In this document: positions 1 to 8,700 of the stretch, in pieces
Layout of the letters: every line of letters starts with the position of its first letter
Position numbering within the stretch: position 1 is the first letter of the stretch
Source: a bacterium A37T11
GTDB lineage: Bacteria; Bacteroidota; Bacteroidia; Sphingobacteriales; Sphingobacteriaceae
Reading direction: 5' to 3'
NCBI GenBank assembly: GCA_900109895.1
Contig: FOBR01000029.1
Location: 1-58,855 of the forward strand
Length of the DNA stretch: 58,855 bases
Translations under genes and position numbers: made by a program
The notes under the pieces: generated by a model
The model's database searches: none
What the model saw: the letters and a program-made list of their open reading frames with translations, nothing else
What the model was told of the DNA's origin: nothing

Positions 1-219
1 GTTTACACACATTCCCACACCACAACAATAACAACAAGGTTGATTATTGTTCTTAATTTAAGGAGTATTTTGTCCTAACAATGGGGAGTACTTTAGTAGG
101 CTTGCCAATGATTTCTTTTGGTATCGTCTAAAAATGAAGCAAACGTCATTTTTTCGATGAGCTCGCTGCTTGATAACATGGACCCTAAAATTTTCCAATA
201 AGTGCATTAAAAAGGACTT

Positions 220-543
220 TTAAGTTACATAAAATTTTCCTCGCCCAGACCAAATAATTTTCAAAGTTAACCGTTCTTCTTCACTTAGCCCCTGGTTAAA
301 GTGGTAATATAATCCACTTAACTCACGGATGGAGATCAATGATTCCGTACCGTAGCTATAATGCAGCTGAAGGCTTTGTTCACAAGTAGCACTTGCCTCT
401 TTAAAGTTTCCATAACCAACATAAATCTTGGCTCTATCCAGCCATAAGCTGGCCACAACATGTGTGTCAGCGTTTCCTTTCATCCATCGGCCGATCAAAT
501 TGATGGCAGACACATAGTGTTCCAAATTGAGTGTAAAGTGCAA
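220..543 (-). CDS. Hypothetical protein, TPR-like helical segment
   Basis: Reading frame of 107 residues starting at ATG 543. I do not recognise a named family. The central part (about residues 25-75) alternates short amphipathic helices, with A-x-x-Y-x-x-x-G-N-F-x-E-A spacing that resembles one tetratricopeptide repeat, so it may be a TPR fragment or a small helical protein. It is divergent from the GNAT gene, with only 44 bases between the two starts. The region to its left (1-219) has no convincing gene, so this could be the remnant of a longer protein. Confidence 0.4.
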   Translation of the reverse strand: MHFTLNLEHYVSAINLIGRWMKGNADTHVVASLWLDRAKIYVGYGNFKEASATCEQSLQLHYSYGTESLISIRELSGLYYHFNQGLSEEERLTLKIIWSGRGKFYVT

Positions 544-571
544 ATTCTTTAAAAAAGTTAAGAAGCCATGT

Positions 572-579
572 TATATTTG
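572..579 (+). promoter_or_regulatory. Putative -7 promoter element for the GNAT gene
   Basis: The octamer TATATTTG matches the Bacteroidota -7 consensus TAnnTTTG and ends 8 bases before the GNAT ATG at 588. Transcription would then begin almost at the start codon, giving a nearly leaderless message. No clear TTTG -33 box is visible about 20 bases upstream, so this is a moderate call. Confidence 0.4.
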
Positions 580-587
580 CCTCATAA

Positions 588-1103
588 ATGATACAGTTAA
601 TTGAGGCTCAAATAGCACATATTCCTGTTATCCGGCGCATCGCCCTGGAGACTTGGCCAGCCACATTTGGGGGAATACTGTCTAAAGAACAGATAGCGTA
701 TATGCTGGACATGATGTACAGCGAAGCGTCCTTGGCGCATCAAGTCACCGAACTGAGGCACCGGTTTGTACTGGCGCAGGATACGGTGGATGACCAATAC
801 CTGGGTTATCTATCATATGAACGGCCCTATCTCGACCAGCCGCAGACTAAAATTCATAAAATCTATGTGCTGCCCCAAACGCAGGGGCAAGGTGTAGGAA
901 AGCAGCTCATGGAAGCTGCCGAACTCGCTGCCCGGCAACAGGGGGATCATTACTTGTTGCTCAACGTGAATAAGCACAACAAAGCAGAAGCTTTCTACCA
1001 ACGACTGGGTTTTGAAACCATCGGCACGGAAGATATCGACATCGGGAATGGCTACCTGATGGAAGATAAGATTATGCGCAAAAGGCTCTGCCGCGTTGAT
1101 TAG
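588..1103 (+). CDS. GNAT family N-acetyltransferase
   Basis: Protein of 171 residues with the GNAT fold. Its acetyl-CoA binding motif A is visible around residues 90-110 (KIYVLPQTQGQGVGKQLM, the Q/R-x-x-G-x-G/A signature). Motif B follows near residues 128-142 (LNVNKHNKAEAFYQRLGF), the usual end of GNAT domains. It transfers an acetyl group from acetyl-CoA to an amine; the substrate cannot be told from sequence, though small-molecule amines are typical for this size class. The start at ATG 588 is supported by a TATATTTG element just upstream. Single-gene unit, divergent from the ORF at 220-543 and followed by a hairpin at 1143-1166. Confidence 0.9.
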   Translation: MIQLIEAQIAHIPVIRRIALETWPATFGGILSKEQIAYMLDMMYSEASLAHQVTELRHRFVLAQDTVDDQYLGYLSYERPYLDQPQTKIHKIYVLPQTQGQGVGKQLMEAAELAARQQGDHYLLLNVNKHNKAEAFYQRLGFETIGTEDIDIGNGYLMEDKIMRKRLCRVD

Positions 1104-1142
1104 TTCAAATACCGGAACTTTCCGCTTTGCAACCGCCATGCT

Positions 1143-1166
1143 TACTTGAAATACCCGTTTCAAGTA
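1143..1166 (+). repeat. Inverted repeat downstream of the GNAT gene
   Basis: Arms of 9 bases (TACTTGAAA at 1143-1151 and its complement at 1158-1166) surround a 6-base loop. No T-run follows on the plus strand, so it is not a textbook intrinsic terminator. It could still mark the 3' end of the GNAT message, since it lies 40 bases past the stop codon. Confidence 0.4.
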
Positions 1167-1182
1167 TAGCACAAAATATACT

Positions 1183-1219
1183 AAAGAAAAACCCTCTCTA
1201 CAAAATGTAAAGAGGGTTT
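1183..1219 (-). terminator. Intrinsic terminator of the tRNA-Leu unit
   Basis: A 9-bp stem pairs AAACCCTCT (1189-1197) with AGAGGGTTT (1211-1219). Read on the minus strand, the stem begins two bases after the tRNA 3' end and is followed by TTCTTTAG, a U-rich tail. This fits a factor-independent terminator for the tRNA transcript. Confidence 0.75.
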
Positions 1220-1220
1220 G

Positions 1221-1300
1221 TACCCAGGGCCGGGATCGAACCGGCACGGTTTCCCACTAGTGTTTGAGACTAGCGCGTCTACCAATTCCGCCACCTGGGC
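1221..1300 (-). tRNA. tRNA-Leu (anticodon CAA)
   Basis: Read on the minus strand, the 7-bp acceptor stem pairs GCCCAGG with CCTGGGT (one G-U) and carries an A73 discriminator. The D-arm has the class II form GCGGAATTGGTAGACGC. The anticodon loop is CTCAAAC within a CTAGT/ACTAG stem, so the anticodon is CAA, decoding UUG. The variable arm is short for tRNA-Leu, and the T-arm has GCCGG-TTCGATC-CCGGC. CCA is not encoded and must be added after transcription. Length is about 80 nt. It has its own promoter (1338-1369) and terminator (1183-1219). Confidence 0.95.
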
Positions 1301-1337
1301 ATTTGTGGCGGGTATCCCCTCCTATTCGTTGGGGCTG

Positions 1338-1369
1338 CAAATGTATTTATTAATTAGACATTCGCAAAA
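1338..1369 (-). promoter_or_regulatory. Promoter of tRNA-Leu (TTTTG-N19-TACATTTG)
   Basis: On the minus strand TTTTG (1369-1365) is followed by exactly 19 bases and then TACATTTG (1345-1338). This is a full match to the Bacteroidota sigma-A consensus TTTG-N19/20-TAnnTTTG. The expected start near 1331 lies about 30 bases before the mature tRNA 5' end, leaving a short leader for RNase P processing. It is the clearest promoter in the window. Confidence 0.8.
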
Positions 1370-1401
1370 TGTTTTTTGTTTTTTTAACCCGAAGGACATT
1401 A

Positions 1402-2733
1402 TTACTTAATGCCTATGGCCTTGAGGATGTCATTTCCCATTACAAAAACCATCAACGCTACAATAATCACGAAGCCGACGACTTGTGCTTTTTCCATGAA
1501 TTTATCGCTAAGGGGTTTGCCTGTGATCATCTCCACGATGAGGAACAGGGCATGGCCACCATCCAAAGCGGGGATGGGCAAAAGATTCATTAGGGCCAGG
1601 GCCATTGAAAGCAAGCCTACCAGACTCCAGAACTTAACCCAGTCTACATGCGAGCCAAACATACGGGCAATGCCTACGGGACCAGCCAGGGCTTTACGCG
1701 GATTTACTTCGCCTTTGACCACCTTGCCCAAGCCTTTAGCATTGTCTAATAACGATCCCCACGCTTTAGAAGCGCCAATGGGTAATGCTGCCCAGAATCC
1801 GTAATCGATTTTCTTGTATAGTTTTGCCTGTTCATCGGTAATTTGAAAGCCGAGGATTCCATTGGCAGGGACGTGCAGCTGCAACGGGACTTCTTGTTTG
1901 TCACGGAGTACAGTAAGGGTTAGATCTTTGCCGGCATTGCTTGAAACGCCATTGCGCAGTTCGTCCCAAAATGCATAGGGTTGATCATTTACTTTGACAA
2001 CAACGTCACCTGTTTTTAAACCTCCTTTTTCGGCAGCGCTTCCCTTTACTACCGCGGCTATAGGCGTAACTTTTACACGGGGTTCTACAAATTCTTCAAT
2101 GCCATCATCTGCAACCATATTCAATACATCTGACGGAATGGTTAGGTATTCTGTTTTCCCTGCACGTTCAATGGTAAGACGGGAGTTGCCCAGCAATACT
2201 TTGGAACTAAGCAAATCTTCAAAGCGTACAATCTTAACACCATCAATCTCCAAAATTTTATCGCCGGGCAAAATACCAACGGCTTTGCCGATTTTGCCAG
2301 GCACCACTCCATCAACCAGTAAATTGTTATCCCGATAGTTTTCGCCGAATCGCAGTACCATCATCCAGAAAATAAATATACCCAATGCGATGTTGACAGC
2401 TATACCTGCCAACATGACAATAAGACGTTGCCAGGCTGGTTTAGCCCTAAACTCCCAAGGCTGCACGGGGCCGGCTAACTGTTCAGTATCCATGGACTCA
2501 TCGATCATGCCGGCAATTTTAACATAACCACCCAGGGGCAGCCAACCTATGCCATATTCTACACCTTTATGCGTAAATTTAAAGAGCTTTACACCCCAGG
2601 CATCAAAGAATAAATAAAATTTCTCTACTTTGATACCAAAAGCCCGGGCCGCTAAAAAGTGGCCCAGTTCATGCAAAACTATTAAAATTGATAATCCCAG
2701 TATAAACTGGCCTACCATGATCACTATATCCAT
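1402..2733 (-). CDS. rseP: RIP metalloprotease RseP (site-2 protease)
   Basis: Inner-membrane zinc protease of 443 residues that cuts substrates within the membrane, classically anti-sigma factors during envelope stress. The HExxH zinc site is HELGH at residues 21-25 in the first membrane helix. The third ligand motif LDGGH is near residues 390-394 in a late helix. PDZ-like segments lie between (about 130-290), and further hydrophobic helices are near 105-125 and 420-435. Length and order match bacterial RseP. It lies 18 bases downstream of dxr in a minus-strand run, a pairing common in Bacteroidota. The window also encodes an ECF sigma/FecR pair, but there is no direct evidence that RseP acts on it. 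Confidence 0.95.
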   Translation of the reverse strand: MDIVIMVGQFILGLSILIVLHELGHFLAARAFGIKVEKFYLFFDAWGVKLFKFTHKGVEYGIGWLPLGGYVKIAGMIDESMDTEQLAGPVQPWEFRAKPAWQRLIVMLAGIAVNIALGIFIFWMMVLRFGENYRDNNLLVDGVVPGKIGKAVGILPGDKILEIDGVKIVRFEDLLSSKVLLGNSRLTIERAGKTEYLTIPSDVLNMVADDGIEEFVEPRVKVTPIAAVVKGSAAEKGGLKTGDVVVKVNDQPYAFWDELRNGVSSNAGKDLTLTVLRDKQEVPLQLHVPANGILGFQITDEQAKLYKKIDYGFWAALPIGASKAWGSLLDNAKGLGKVVKGEVNPRKALAGPVGIARMFGSHVDWVKFWSLVGLLSMALALMNLLPIPALDGGHALFLIVEMITGKPLSDKFMEKAQVVGFVIIVALMVFVMGNDILKAIGIK

Positions 2734-2751
2734 TCGTTATTTTTTACTTTA

Positions 2752-3930
2752 TTATATTTGATAAACTTTTTGTTGGTTTGTTACGAGTTGACGTGCTATC
2801 TGCCGGCTTTCTGCATCGCTTTGGCTAAAATCCTGAATGGTCGGCACCTCCAAATAAGGCGCCTTTACCATCGTCTCTGCAATGACATCGCTCATACCTG
2901 TAAAACTGATCTCACTGTTCAAAAATGCTGCCACAGCAATTTCATTGGCGGCATTGAGCACACATGGCAGGTTGCCCCCTTTGGCAATGGCCTCATAGGC
3001 AAGTGCCAGGTTGCGAAATGTTTTTAGGTCGGGTTCTTCAAAACTTAAAGACCTATAGTCAGCAAAATTAAACCGTTTGAAATGGTTGGCCGCCCGGTTG
3101 GGATAACTGAAGGCATACTGAATGGGCAACTTCATATCAGGCACACCCAGCTGTGCCTTGATGGATCCGTCTTGAAACTGTACAAGCGAGTGCACCACTG
3201 ACTGAGGATGTACAACCACATCGATCTGCGCTACATCAAGCCCAAAAAGCCATTTGGCCTCGATTACTTCAAGCCCTTTATTCATGAGCGATGCCGAGTC
3301 TATCGTAATCTTTTGCCCCATGACCCAATTGGGGTGTTTAAGGGCATCCTGCGGCCTAACGCCAGCCAGGAATGAATGGTCCTTTTTAAGAAAAGGCCCG
3401 CCGGATGCAGTTAAATATATTTTTTCAACCGGGTTGTTATCTTCGCCCACCAGGCATTGAAAAATGGCTGAGTGTTCTGAATCAACCGGGAGTAGTTTAA
3501 CCCCATGCCTTCTTACGGCTTCCATCACCAACTCGCCGGCTACGACCAGCGTTTCTTTGTTGGCAAGGCCAATGTCTTTACCTGCTTCTATGGCAGCTAG
3601 TGTGGGCTCCAAACCAGCAAAGCCAACTAACGAGGCCAATACCAGGTCTACATCAGGCTGACCAACAACTTCTATTAAAGCCTTGCTGCCTGCATGTACC
3701 TTGATACCCAGCGGTACTAATACGTTAGCGACCTGCTGATATTTGTTTTCATCCGCAATGACCACCGTTCCGGGCCTGAATTCAAGGGCTTGGGCAATAA
3801 GGAGGTCAGCATTGCTGCCTGCAGTCAGTACGGTTGCTTGAAACAAGGCCTTGTGCGCCTTGATAACTTCCAGAGCTTGTGTACCAATGCTGCCCGTAGA
3901 CCCCAATATGGCTATTTTCTTTCTATTCAC
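2752..3930 (-). CDS. dxr: 1-deoxy-D-xylulose 5-phosphate reductoisomerase
   Basis: Converts DXP to 2-C-methyl-D-erythritol 4-phosphate with NADPH, the committed step of the MEP isoprenoid pathway, in the cytoplasm. The protein has 392 residues, the usual length. The NADPH-binding loop GSTGSIG is at residues 10-16. The metal/substrate motif LLPVDSEHSAIFQ and the segment ITIDSASLMNKGLEVIEA are typical Dxr signatures. The start is GTG at 3930; no other start is possible because an in-frame TAA lies immediately upstream. That GTG overlaps the TGA stop of the GH3 gene (GTGA), which suggests translational coupling. rseP follows. Confidence 0.96.
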   Translation of the reverse strand: MNRKKIAILGSTGSIGTQALEVIKAHKALFQATVLTAGSNADLLIAQALEFRPGTVVIADENKYQQVANVLVPLGIKVHAGSKALIEVVGQPDVDLVLASLVGFAGLEPTLAAIEAGKDIGLANKETLVVAGELVMEAVRRHGVKLLPVDSEHSAIFQCLVGEDNNPVEKIYLTASGGPFLKKDHSFLAGVRPQDALKHPNWVMGQKITIDSASLMNKGLEVIEAKWLFGLDVAQIDVVVHPQSVVHSLVQFQDGSIKAQLGVPDMKLPIQYAFSYPNRAANHFKRFNFADYRSLSFEEPDLKTFRNLALAYEAIAKGGNLPCVLNAANEIAVAAFLNSEISFTGMSDVIAETMVKAPYLEVPTIQDFSQSDAESRQIARQLVTNQQKVYQI

Positions 3931-5468
3931 TTAGTGTATGTGGCTAACTGATCGGCAATGCCCCGGTCATTTGACAAACGAGGCAATTTATTTTGGCCCC
4001 CAAGCTTGCCTTGGGAACGCATATATGCTACAAAGGTACCTTTTTTAACCGGATGGATGATTAGCGGCTGTAGAATTTTGCCGTTGATAAGGTCGTAATA
4101 ATAGGTATTTTTCTGTTGGAGAGCCTGGTCTACCTGATGACGGAACTGCTCCAGGTTAGTAGGTTCTTCATCAAATTCAATAAACCATTCATGGTAGGGC
4201 AACTGACCAGGTTCAGGGTTGACCTGCGGGGCTACGGTAAATTCACAAATGCCTATACCCTGTTTATTTGCGACAGAAAGCAGGGCCCCTTCTACTTCTT
4301 CGGCGATGACGTGTTCACCAAAGGCCGATATGAAATGCTTAATACGCCCGGTTACGACCAGCCTATAAGGTTGTGTAGATACAAATTTAACCGTATCACC
4401 CATGTTGTAGGCCCATAATCCGGCCGTATTGCTTAATATGAGTACATAGTTTACCTGTGGCTTAACATCGGCCAGCGATATTCGCGTGGGGTTGGGATTA
4501 TAAAATTCGTCTGCCGGTATAAATTCATAAAAAATGCCAGAGTCTGGCAGCAGTAGCATGCCTTTTTCTTTTTGGGAATCCTGGAAGGCAATAAAGCCTT
4601 CGGAGGCAGGATAGAGTTCTATAGAATCAATCCGTTTGCCCACCACCTCCTCCAGCCGTGTACGATAGGGTTCAAAATTGACACCCCCGTATACAAAAAG
4701 ACTAAAATTTTTGAAGATGTCTTTTATCTGTTTGCCTCCTGTACGAGCCATAAGCCGGTCAAAATACATCTGTACCCAGGGCGGGATGCCCGAAATAAGG
4801 CGCATATCCTGGTGGAGGGTTTCTTCAACGATGGCATCGACCTTGGTTTCCCAATCATCAATACAGTTGGTGGCATACGTGGGCAACCTATTCTTTTGCA
4901 GATAGGGTGGCACGTGGTGGGCGGTTATGCCTGACAGGCGACCTACATGGATGCCGTTTTTTTTGTGAAGGACGGGGCTACCTTGCAAAAAGATCATTTT
5001 ACCGTTTACGAATGAAGCATTACCCGTTTCATGGATATAGTTGAGTAAAGCATTACGTGCGGCCTTGATATGCTGAGGCATGGATGCCTTGCTGATGGGA
5101 ATGTACTTGACGCCAGAGGTGGTGCCGGATGTTTTGGCGAGGTATAATGGTTTGCCGGGCCAAAGTACATCGGCCTCACCCGATACCATGCGGTCAATAT
5201 AGGGTCTTAAGCCTTCATAATCACGTACAGGGACCTTTTCTTTAAATTGCTCATAGCTGTGGATAGAATTAAATTGGTGGTCACGGCCGAAAGCGGTATT
5301 TTGTGCGGCGCTTAGTAATTTTTTAAATACCCGTGTCTGCGCAGCAACCGCATCATATCGCCAACGATTGATCTCTTTTGCCACGATACGGGCAAATAGT
5401 TTACTTAATGCACTTTTTATCCCCAATTTAAATAATGTTTTTAAGTACTTCCGGGTCGTCATCCCCAT
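3927..5468 (-). CDS. GH3 auxin-responsive-promoter family protein (acyl-adenylate/amide synthetase-like)
   Basis: Protein of 513 residues in the GH3 family, best known from plant enzymes that adenylate a carboxylate and join it to an amino acid. It shows the ATP-binding P-loop-like motif AKTSGTTSGVKYIPIS, the LYPASEG motif, YNMGDTVKF and the hinge GRIKHFISAFGEHV, in the order expected of the ANL/GH3 fold. The bacterial substrate is unknown. The ATG at 5468 lies within the 3' end of the upstream membrane gene (41-base overlap); the second in-frame ATG at 5462 is equally possible. Its stop overlaps the dxr start. Only the family is certain. Confidence 0.88.
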   Translation of the reverse strand: MGMTTRKYLKTLFKLGIKSALSKLFARIVAKEINRWRYDAVAAQTRVFKKLLSAAQNTAFGRDHQFNSIHSYEQFKEKVPVRDYEGLRPYIDRMVSGEADVLWPGKPLYLAKTSGTTSGVKYIPISKASMPQHIKAARNALLNYIHETGNASFVNGKMIFLQGSPVLHKKNGIHVGRLSGITAHHVPPYLQKNRLPTYATNCIDDWETKVDAIVEETLHQDMRLISGIPPWVQMYFDRLMARTGGKQIKDIFKNFSLFVYGGVNFEPYRTRLEEVVGKRIDSIELYPASEGFIAFQDSQKEKGMLLLPDSGIFYEFIPADEFYNPNPTRISLADVKPQVNYVLILSNTAGLWAYNMGDTVKFVSTQPYRLVVTGRIKHFISAFGEHVIAEEVEGALLSVANKQGIGICEFTVAPQVNPEPGQLPYHEWFIEFDEEPTNLEQFRHQVDQALQQKNTYYYDLINGKILQPLIIHPVKKGTFVAYMRSQGKLGGQNKLPRLSNDRGIADQLATYTK

Positions 5469-6231
5469 TATAATCGTTCATCATCTGCCGGTAAGCCACG
5501 GCCATGGCTACGCAGGATAAGGGCACGATAAGAAATGAGCTGACGATACTTAATCCGGTTGACACAATGGCATAACCCTTATAGTTAAAATAAATATATA
5601 AAAGCTGCAAAATGGCAAAAAAGGCTAACAGTAGCAACAGTTTTGTGAAATTTCCTTTGGTGATGGCCAGGCTGAAACGGATGGACTTGAAGGGCGGGTC
5701 ATGCCGGTCAATAATAAAGAACGGGTAAAAGACTATGCGCATGGTTAAGGCGATGAGAACTATAAAAGCCAGCGCCTGCGGTATGTTATAGGCTATTTCC
5801 CGGCTAATGCTGCAGTACTTAACAGCTATATAATATACTGGAAATAAAATAGACTGAAGGATGAGAAAAGCCAGGAAACCGATAATGGAAAGGCAAAGCC
5901 CACCCAGAAAGAAATAAACGATCTCCAGTTTGGTGGGCAGCGCATCTTTTAAGTATACTTCCCGCTCACCGCTATCTAATACGTGCAAAATATACTTAAA
6001 CAGCGTTAGGGTAAGACCTATATAGATAGCAATAAACAACAACGCCATGGCACCGCGAATGTAGGGGCTAATGTCACTGAGGTAAAAAGCCAGTATGCCT
6101 GAGGCATTGGAAGTGAGGAACAATGAAAAACATAGACCCGTAATGTAAAAATACTGTCGCTTAAGTACCTCCCAGGCATCATTAATGACTTCATTCACAG
6201 CAAAGGTGCTTTCCTTCAAAAACTGGATCAT
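5428..6231 (-). CDS. Polytopic membrane protein of unknown function
   Basis: Protein of 267 residues with about six hydrophobic segments (near 28-50, 60-82, 110-135, 150-172, 195-215 and 225-248) and a charged acidic C-terminus. It lacks a signal peptide and recognisable catalytic motifs. Its general build resembles DUF975-type or glycerophosphodiesterase-membrane-domain proteins, but I cannot assign it. It is the first gene of the run membrane protein - GH3 - dxr - rseP, and overlaps the GH3 gene by 41 bases, which suggests co-expression. Confidence 0.75.
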   Translation of the reverse strand: MIQFLKESTFAVNEVINDAWEVLKRQYFYITGLCFSLFLTSNASGILAFYLSDISPYIRGAMALLFIAIYIGLTLTLFKYILHVLDSGEREVYLKDALPTKLEIVYFFLGGLCLSIIGFLAFLILQSILFPVYYIAVKYCSISREIAYNIPQALAFIVLIALTMRIVFYPFFIIDRHDPPFKSIRFSLAITKGNFTKLLLLLAFFAILQLLYIYFNYKGYAIVSTGLSIVSSFLIVPLSCVAMAVAYRQMMNDYNGDDDPEVLKNII

Positions 6232-6319
6232 TGGAGAATGTCTATATCAGCGCAAAGGTAATAAAAGTATTTTGTGAACGATTTAAAACATGACGCGTTT
6301 TAGAATTATTATTGGATAT

Positions 6320-6360
6320 TAAATCGGGGGCAAGTACTAAATATACTTGCCCCCGATTTA
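6320..6360 (-). terminator. Strong hairpin downstream of the mannanase gene
   Basis: A perfect 17-bp stem (6320-6336 with 6344-6360) encloses a 7-base loop. The stem has a GGGGGC core flanked by AAAT/ATTT, lies 25 bases after the stop of the GH76 gene, and probably ends the PUL transcript. The T-run is provided mainly by the stem end itself, so it may also work from the other strand. Confidence 0.65.
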
Positions 6361-6385
6361 TTTGATTGATGGTATTATATACTGA

Positions 6386-7558
6386 TTATTCAAGGTACCC
6401 TGCCTGCTTTATTAAAGCCATGGCCTCCATCAGCATGCTTCCGCTGAGTTGTGTACGTAGGCCCGCTTTACCATTTTCGGGAGCTTGCCACCAGTGAAAT
6501 CCAAATAATATCACCGGGTTTTTAGCCGTACCTGTTGACCAGAGTATCTGCGCACTGTTCTTTAGAAAATTGACATATCTTTTGCGGGTGGATTCAGGCA
6601 AGTCTTTGTTCAGGATCAGTTGGGTAAAATAGCGCACGAAGATTCCTTTAAATAGATCGACGTCGTGATCTTGCTGCTCTGCCCAATCGCTGAGCACCTT
6701 ATTATTGGTATTGACAAGGGTGCTGATGGCCCAATCTGCGGTTTTAGTGGCATCGTTCAGATACACTTTATTGCCGGTGATCTTATAGTACTCCAGTGCT
6801 GCACCAATATAAGTACCTGCATTATAGGTCCAATCTCCGTTTTTATCGTCGATATTTTCAAACACCCTGCCAGATTGTTGAACCACCCGGTTCTCCTTGA
6901 TCCAATTATAGATTTTGGATAACCACTCCAGGTCATTTAGCCCATTTATGACCTCCGATTCGCCATATTTTTCCCAGCGACGGGCTGCTATGATGGCTGC
7001 AGGTCCATTGGAAGGCAATCCTTTGCTTTTCCCTTGTTCGGTATTTTCATGGTTCCAGGGGATGCCTCCGCCAAAATCTTCGTTCCAGCCATCGGCTATC
7101 CATTGCCAAAGATCTTTGGCAGATGCTTCATACCGGGCGTCGCTGGTTGCTTCAAAAGCCCTTAAGTGTGCCATACCGTGCCAGCCCATGTCATCATAAT
7201 AATTATTGTAGAAGCTACCCCCATTTTTGGCTTTTACGCCGTCATATAGGTCATAAATGCGCTGTTTAAAGGTGTCATCCTTGGTCCTTTGATAAGCATC
7301 TACCAATACGTCCAGTCCATGTGCTTCAGGCCAATAATCGTTGGAAACAATCGTTCCAAAGTTGTCGTTGTTAAAATGATGCTTGTTAGCGTTCCAGTAG
7401 ACCGAAACAAAGCTGTTGGTACTGCTATCCGCCACCACGTTCCAGTCATAGTTATATTTTGGGCTCCGGTCAATGTAGACATCATTGATCTTGCCGCAGG
7501 CAACTGCCAGGAATGCCAGGCAGGCTATCATGATTGGCTTTTTCATGTTTGTGACCAT
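6386..7558 (-). CDS. Glycoside hydrolase family 76 lipoprotein (alpha-1,6-mannanase-like)
   Basis: Surface or periplasmic lipoprotein of 390 residues. Its short signal ends in the lipobox AVAC, making Cys21 the lipid anchor if translation starts at ATG 7558 (ATG 7546 would shorten it by 4). The paired catalytic aspartates of GH76 are D122-D123 in YYDDMGWHG. The helix-rich (alpha/alpha)6 pattern with WHG, GGIPWNHEN and WTYNAGTYIGA blocks is typical. Known GH76 enzymes cleave alpha-1,6-linked mannan, such as the yeast mannan backbone. It is the last gene of the SusC-SusD-SusE operon, 2 bases after its neighbour, and is the only hydrolase of this PUL in view. Confidence 0.88.
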   Translation of the reverse strand: MVTNMKKPIMIACLAFLAVACGKINDVYIDRSPKYNYDWNVVADSSTNSFVSVYWNANKHHFNNDNFGTIVSNDYWPEAHGLDVLVDAYQRTKDDTFKQRIYDLYDGVKAKNGGSFYNNYYDDMGWHGMAHLRAFEATSDARYEASAKDLWQWIADGWNEDFGGGIPWNHENTEQGKSKGLPSNGPAAIIAARRWEKYGESEVINGLNDLEWLSKIYNWIKENRVVQQSGRVFENIDDKNGDWTYNAGTYIGAALEYYKITGNKVYLNDATKTADWAISTLVNTNNKVLSDWAEQQDHDVDLFKGIFVRYFTQLILNKDLPESTRKRYVNFLKNSAQILWSTGTAKNPVILFGFHWWQAPENGKAGLRTQLSGSMLMEAMALIKQAGYLE

Positions 7559-7560
7559 AT

Positions 7561-8682
7561 TTAATAGGTGACTATGTGGGTGTAATTTTCAATTTCTGAA
7601 CTAAATTTCACAGTAAAACTGCATTTCTGCACATTTCTATTGGGAAATTTGAAAGAGTAATTCCATTGGTCTTTATCTTCCGGATGGAAATTCAAATAGA
7701 AAAAGGAACCCGTATTAGTTGTAGGTGGCTGGTTGTTTTTGACAGAGCTTCCCACTTTTTGTTCTGATCCACCGATAGTCATTAAAAAGTAGTATCTGTC
7801 GTCTGAAAAGCCTGTTTTAAAGTCAGGGACAATATCATTTACTTGCCAAATGCCTTTTCCTTGGTAGTTGAGGGTTACTCTTTGTTGGGCCGTACACATA
7901 AAGAAATCCAATTTGGTTATTTCTTCCACGGATACGGAGGATGCAATAAAATCTAAACTGATCCGATAAATACCATCTTTGGCTACGGTAGCACCAGTTT
8001 CATTTTCTTTAAATGATGGGCCTCCTGCGTCTACTGAAAAGGTACGGGATACCGTCGTTTTGGAATCAACAAATTTGTAAGTTTTGCCAGCCAGCAATTT
8101 GGTATAAATTTCAAATTTGGACCCGCCTGTAAGCGCTTTAACCGGTAAGGCTTGTGTCAGGTCGGCACCGCCTTCTGTTCCTTCGCCGGTTAGATAGAGC
8201 ACGGAAGGTGGTTCAATACTGTTTAAACGGGTAATGTGGATGACACGGCTTTCTGCAGACAACACCTTAGTAAGCCCGCGCGATGATTGAATGGTCCATT
8301 TTATGGCGCCTTCTTGTGAGGTCGGAATTCCTGCCAACCCGGCTATCTTATTTAAAACCTGATGAGTAATATTAGCACCTGTACTGGTACCCTTGTTTTC
8401 TGCTGGGACCACATAAATGGGATTGGAAAAATCCCCATCTTCTTTATCAAAAAGGACATCATAATACACCAATCCGTTGTCTTGGGCAACTGCTTTTTCC
8501 CATTCAAAATAGAGGCTGGCCGAACCGGTGGTTTGCAACACTACATTTTTATTGTCGTCGGGTGAATATAGGGTTTTTACGGCCGTTACATCCACCTCCT
8601 TGAAGGATTCATCCTTTGAGCAACCTGTAAATGCCACAAAAATTAAAAAATAGCTGGCTATAGATATTATATTCTTTTTCAT
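7561..8682 (-). CDS. SusE/SusF-like outer-membrane lipoprotein
   Basis: Protein of 373 residues with lipobox FTGC (Cys21). Residues about 25-140 match the SusE N-terminal Ig-like domain (LxFEWExA-type start, here YFEWEKA, then TIQSSRGLTKVLSAESRVIHI). The second half contains beta-rich modules (IYTKLLAGKTYKFVD; KGIWQVNDIVPDF) like the starch-binding domains of SusE/SusF. Such proteins sit on the cell surface and bind glycan beside SusCD. It is placed between susD-like and GH76 genes, which supports a role in capturing mannan-type glycan; the ligand is an inference. Confidence 0.82.
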   Translation of the reverse strand: MKKNIISIASYFLIFVAFTGCSKDESFKEVDVTAVKTLYSPDDNKNVVLQTTGSASLYFEWEKAVAQDNGLVYYDVLFDKEDGDFSNPIYVVPAENKGTSTGANITHQVLNKIAGLAGIPTSQEGAIKWTIQSSRGLTKVLSAESRVIHITRLNSIEPPSVLYLTGEGTEGGADLTQALPVKALTGGSKFEIYTKLLAGKTYKFVDSKTTVSRTFSVDAGGPSFKENETGATVAKDGIYRISLDFIASSVSVEEITKLDFFMCTAQQRVTLNYQGKGIWQVNDIVPDFKTGFSDDRYYFLMTIGGSEQKVGSSVKNNQPPTTNTGSFFYLNFHPEDKDQWNYSFKFPNRNVQKCSFTVKFSSEIENYTHIVTY

Positions 8683-8700
8683 TTCTTGTTGATTAAATTT

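Noticed and set aside
93-179. 28-codon minus-strand ORF starting at ATG 179
   Set aside because: Too short, no homologue recognised and no promoter; chance ORFs of this size are common in AT-rich DNA.
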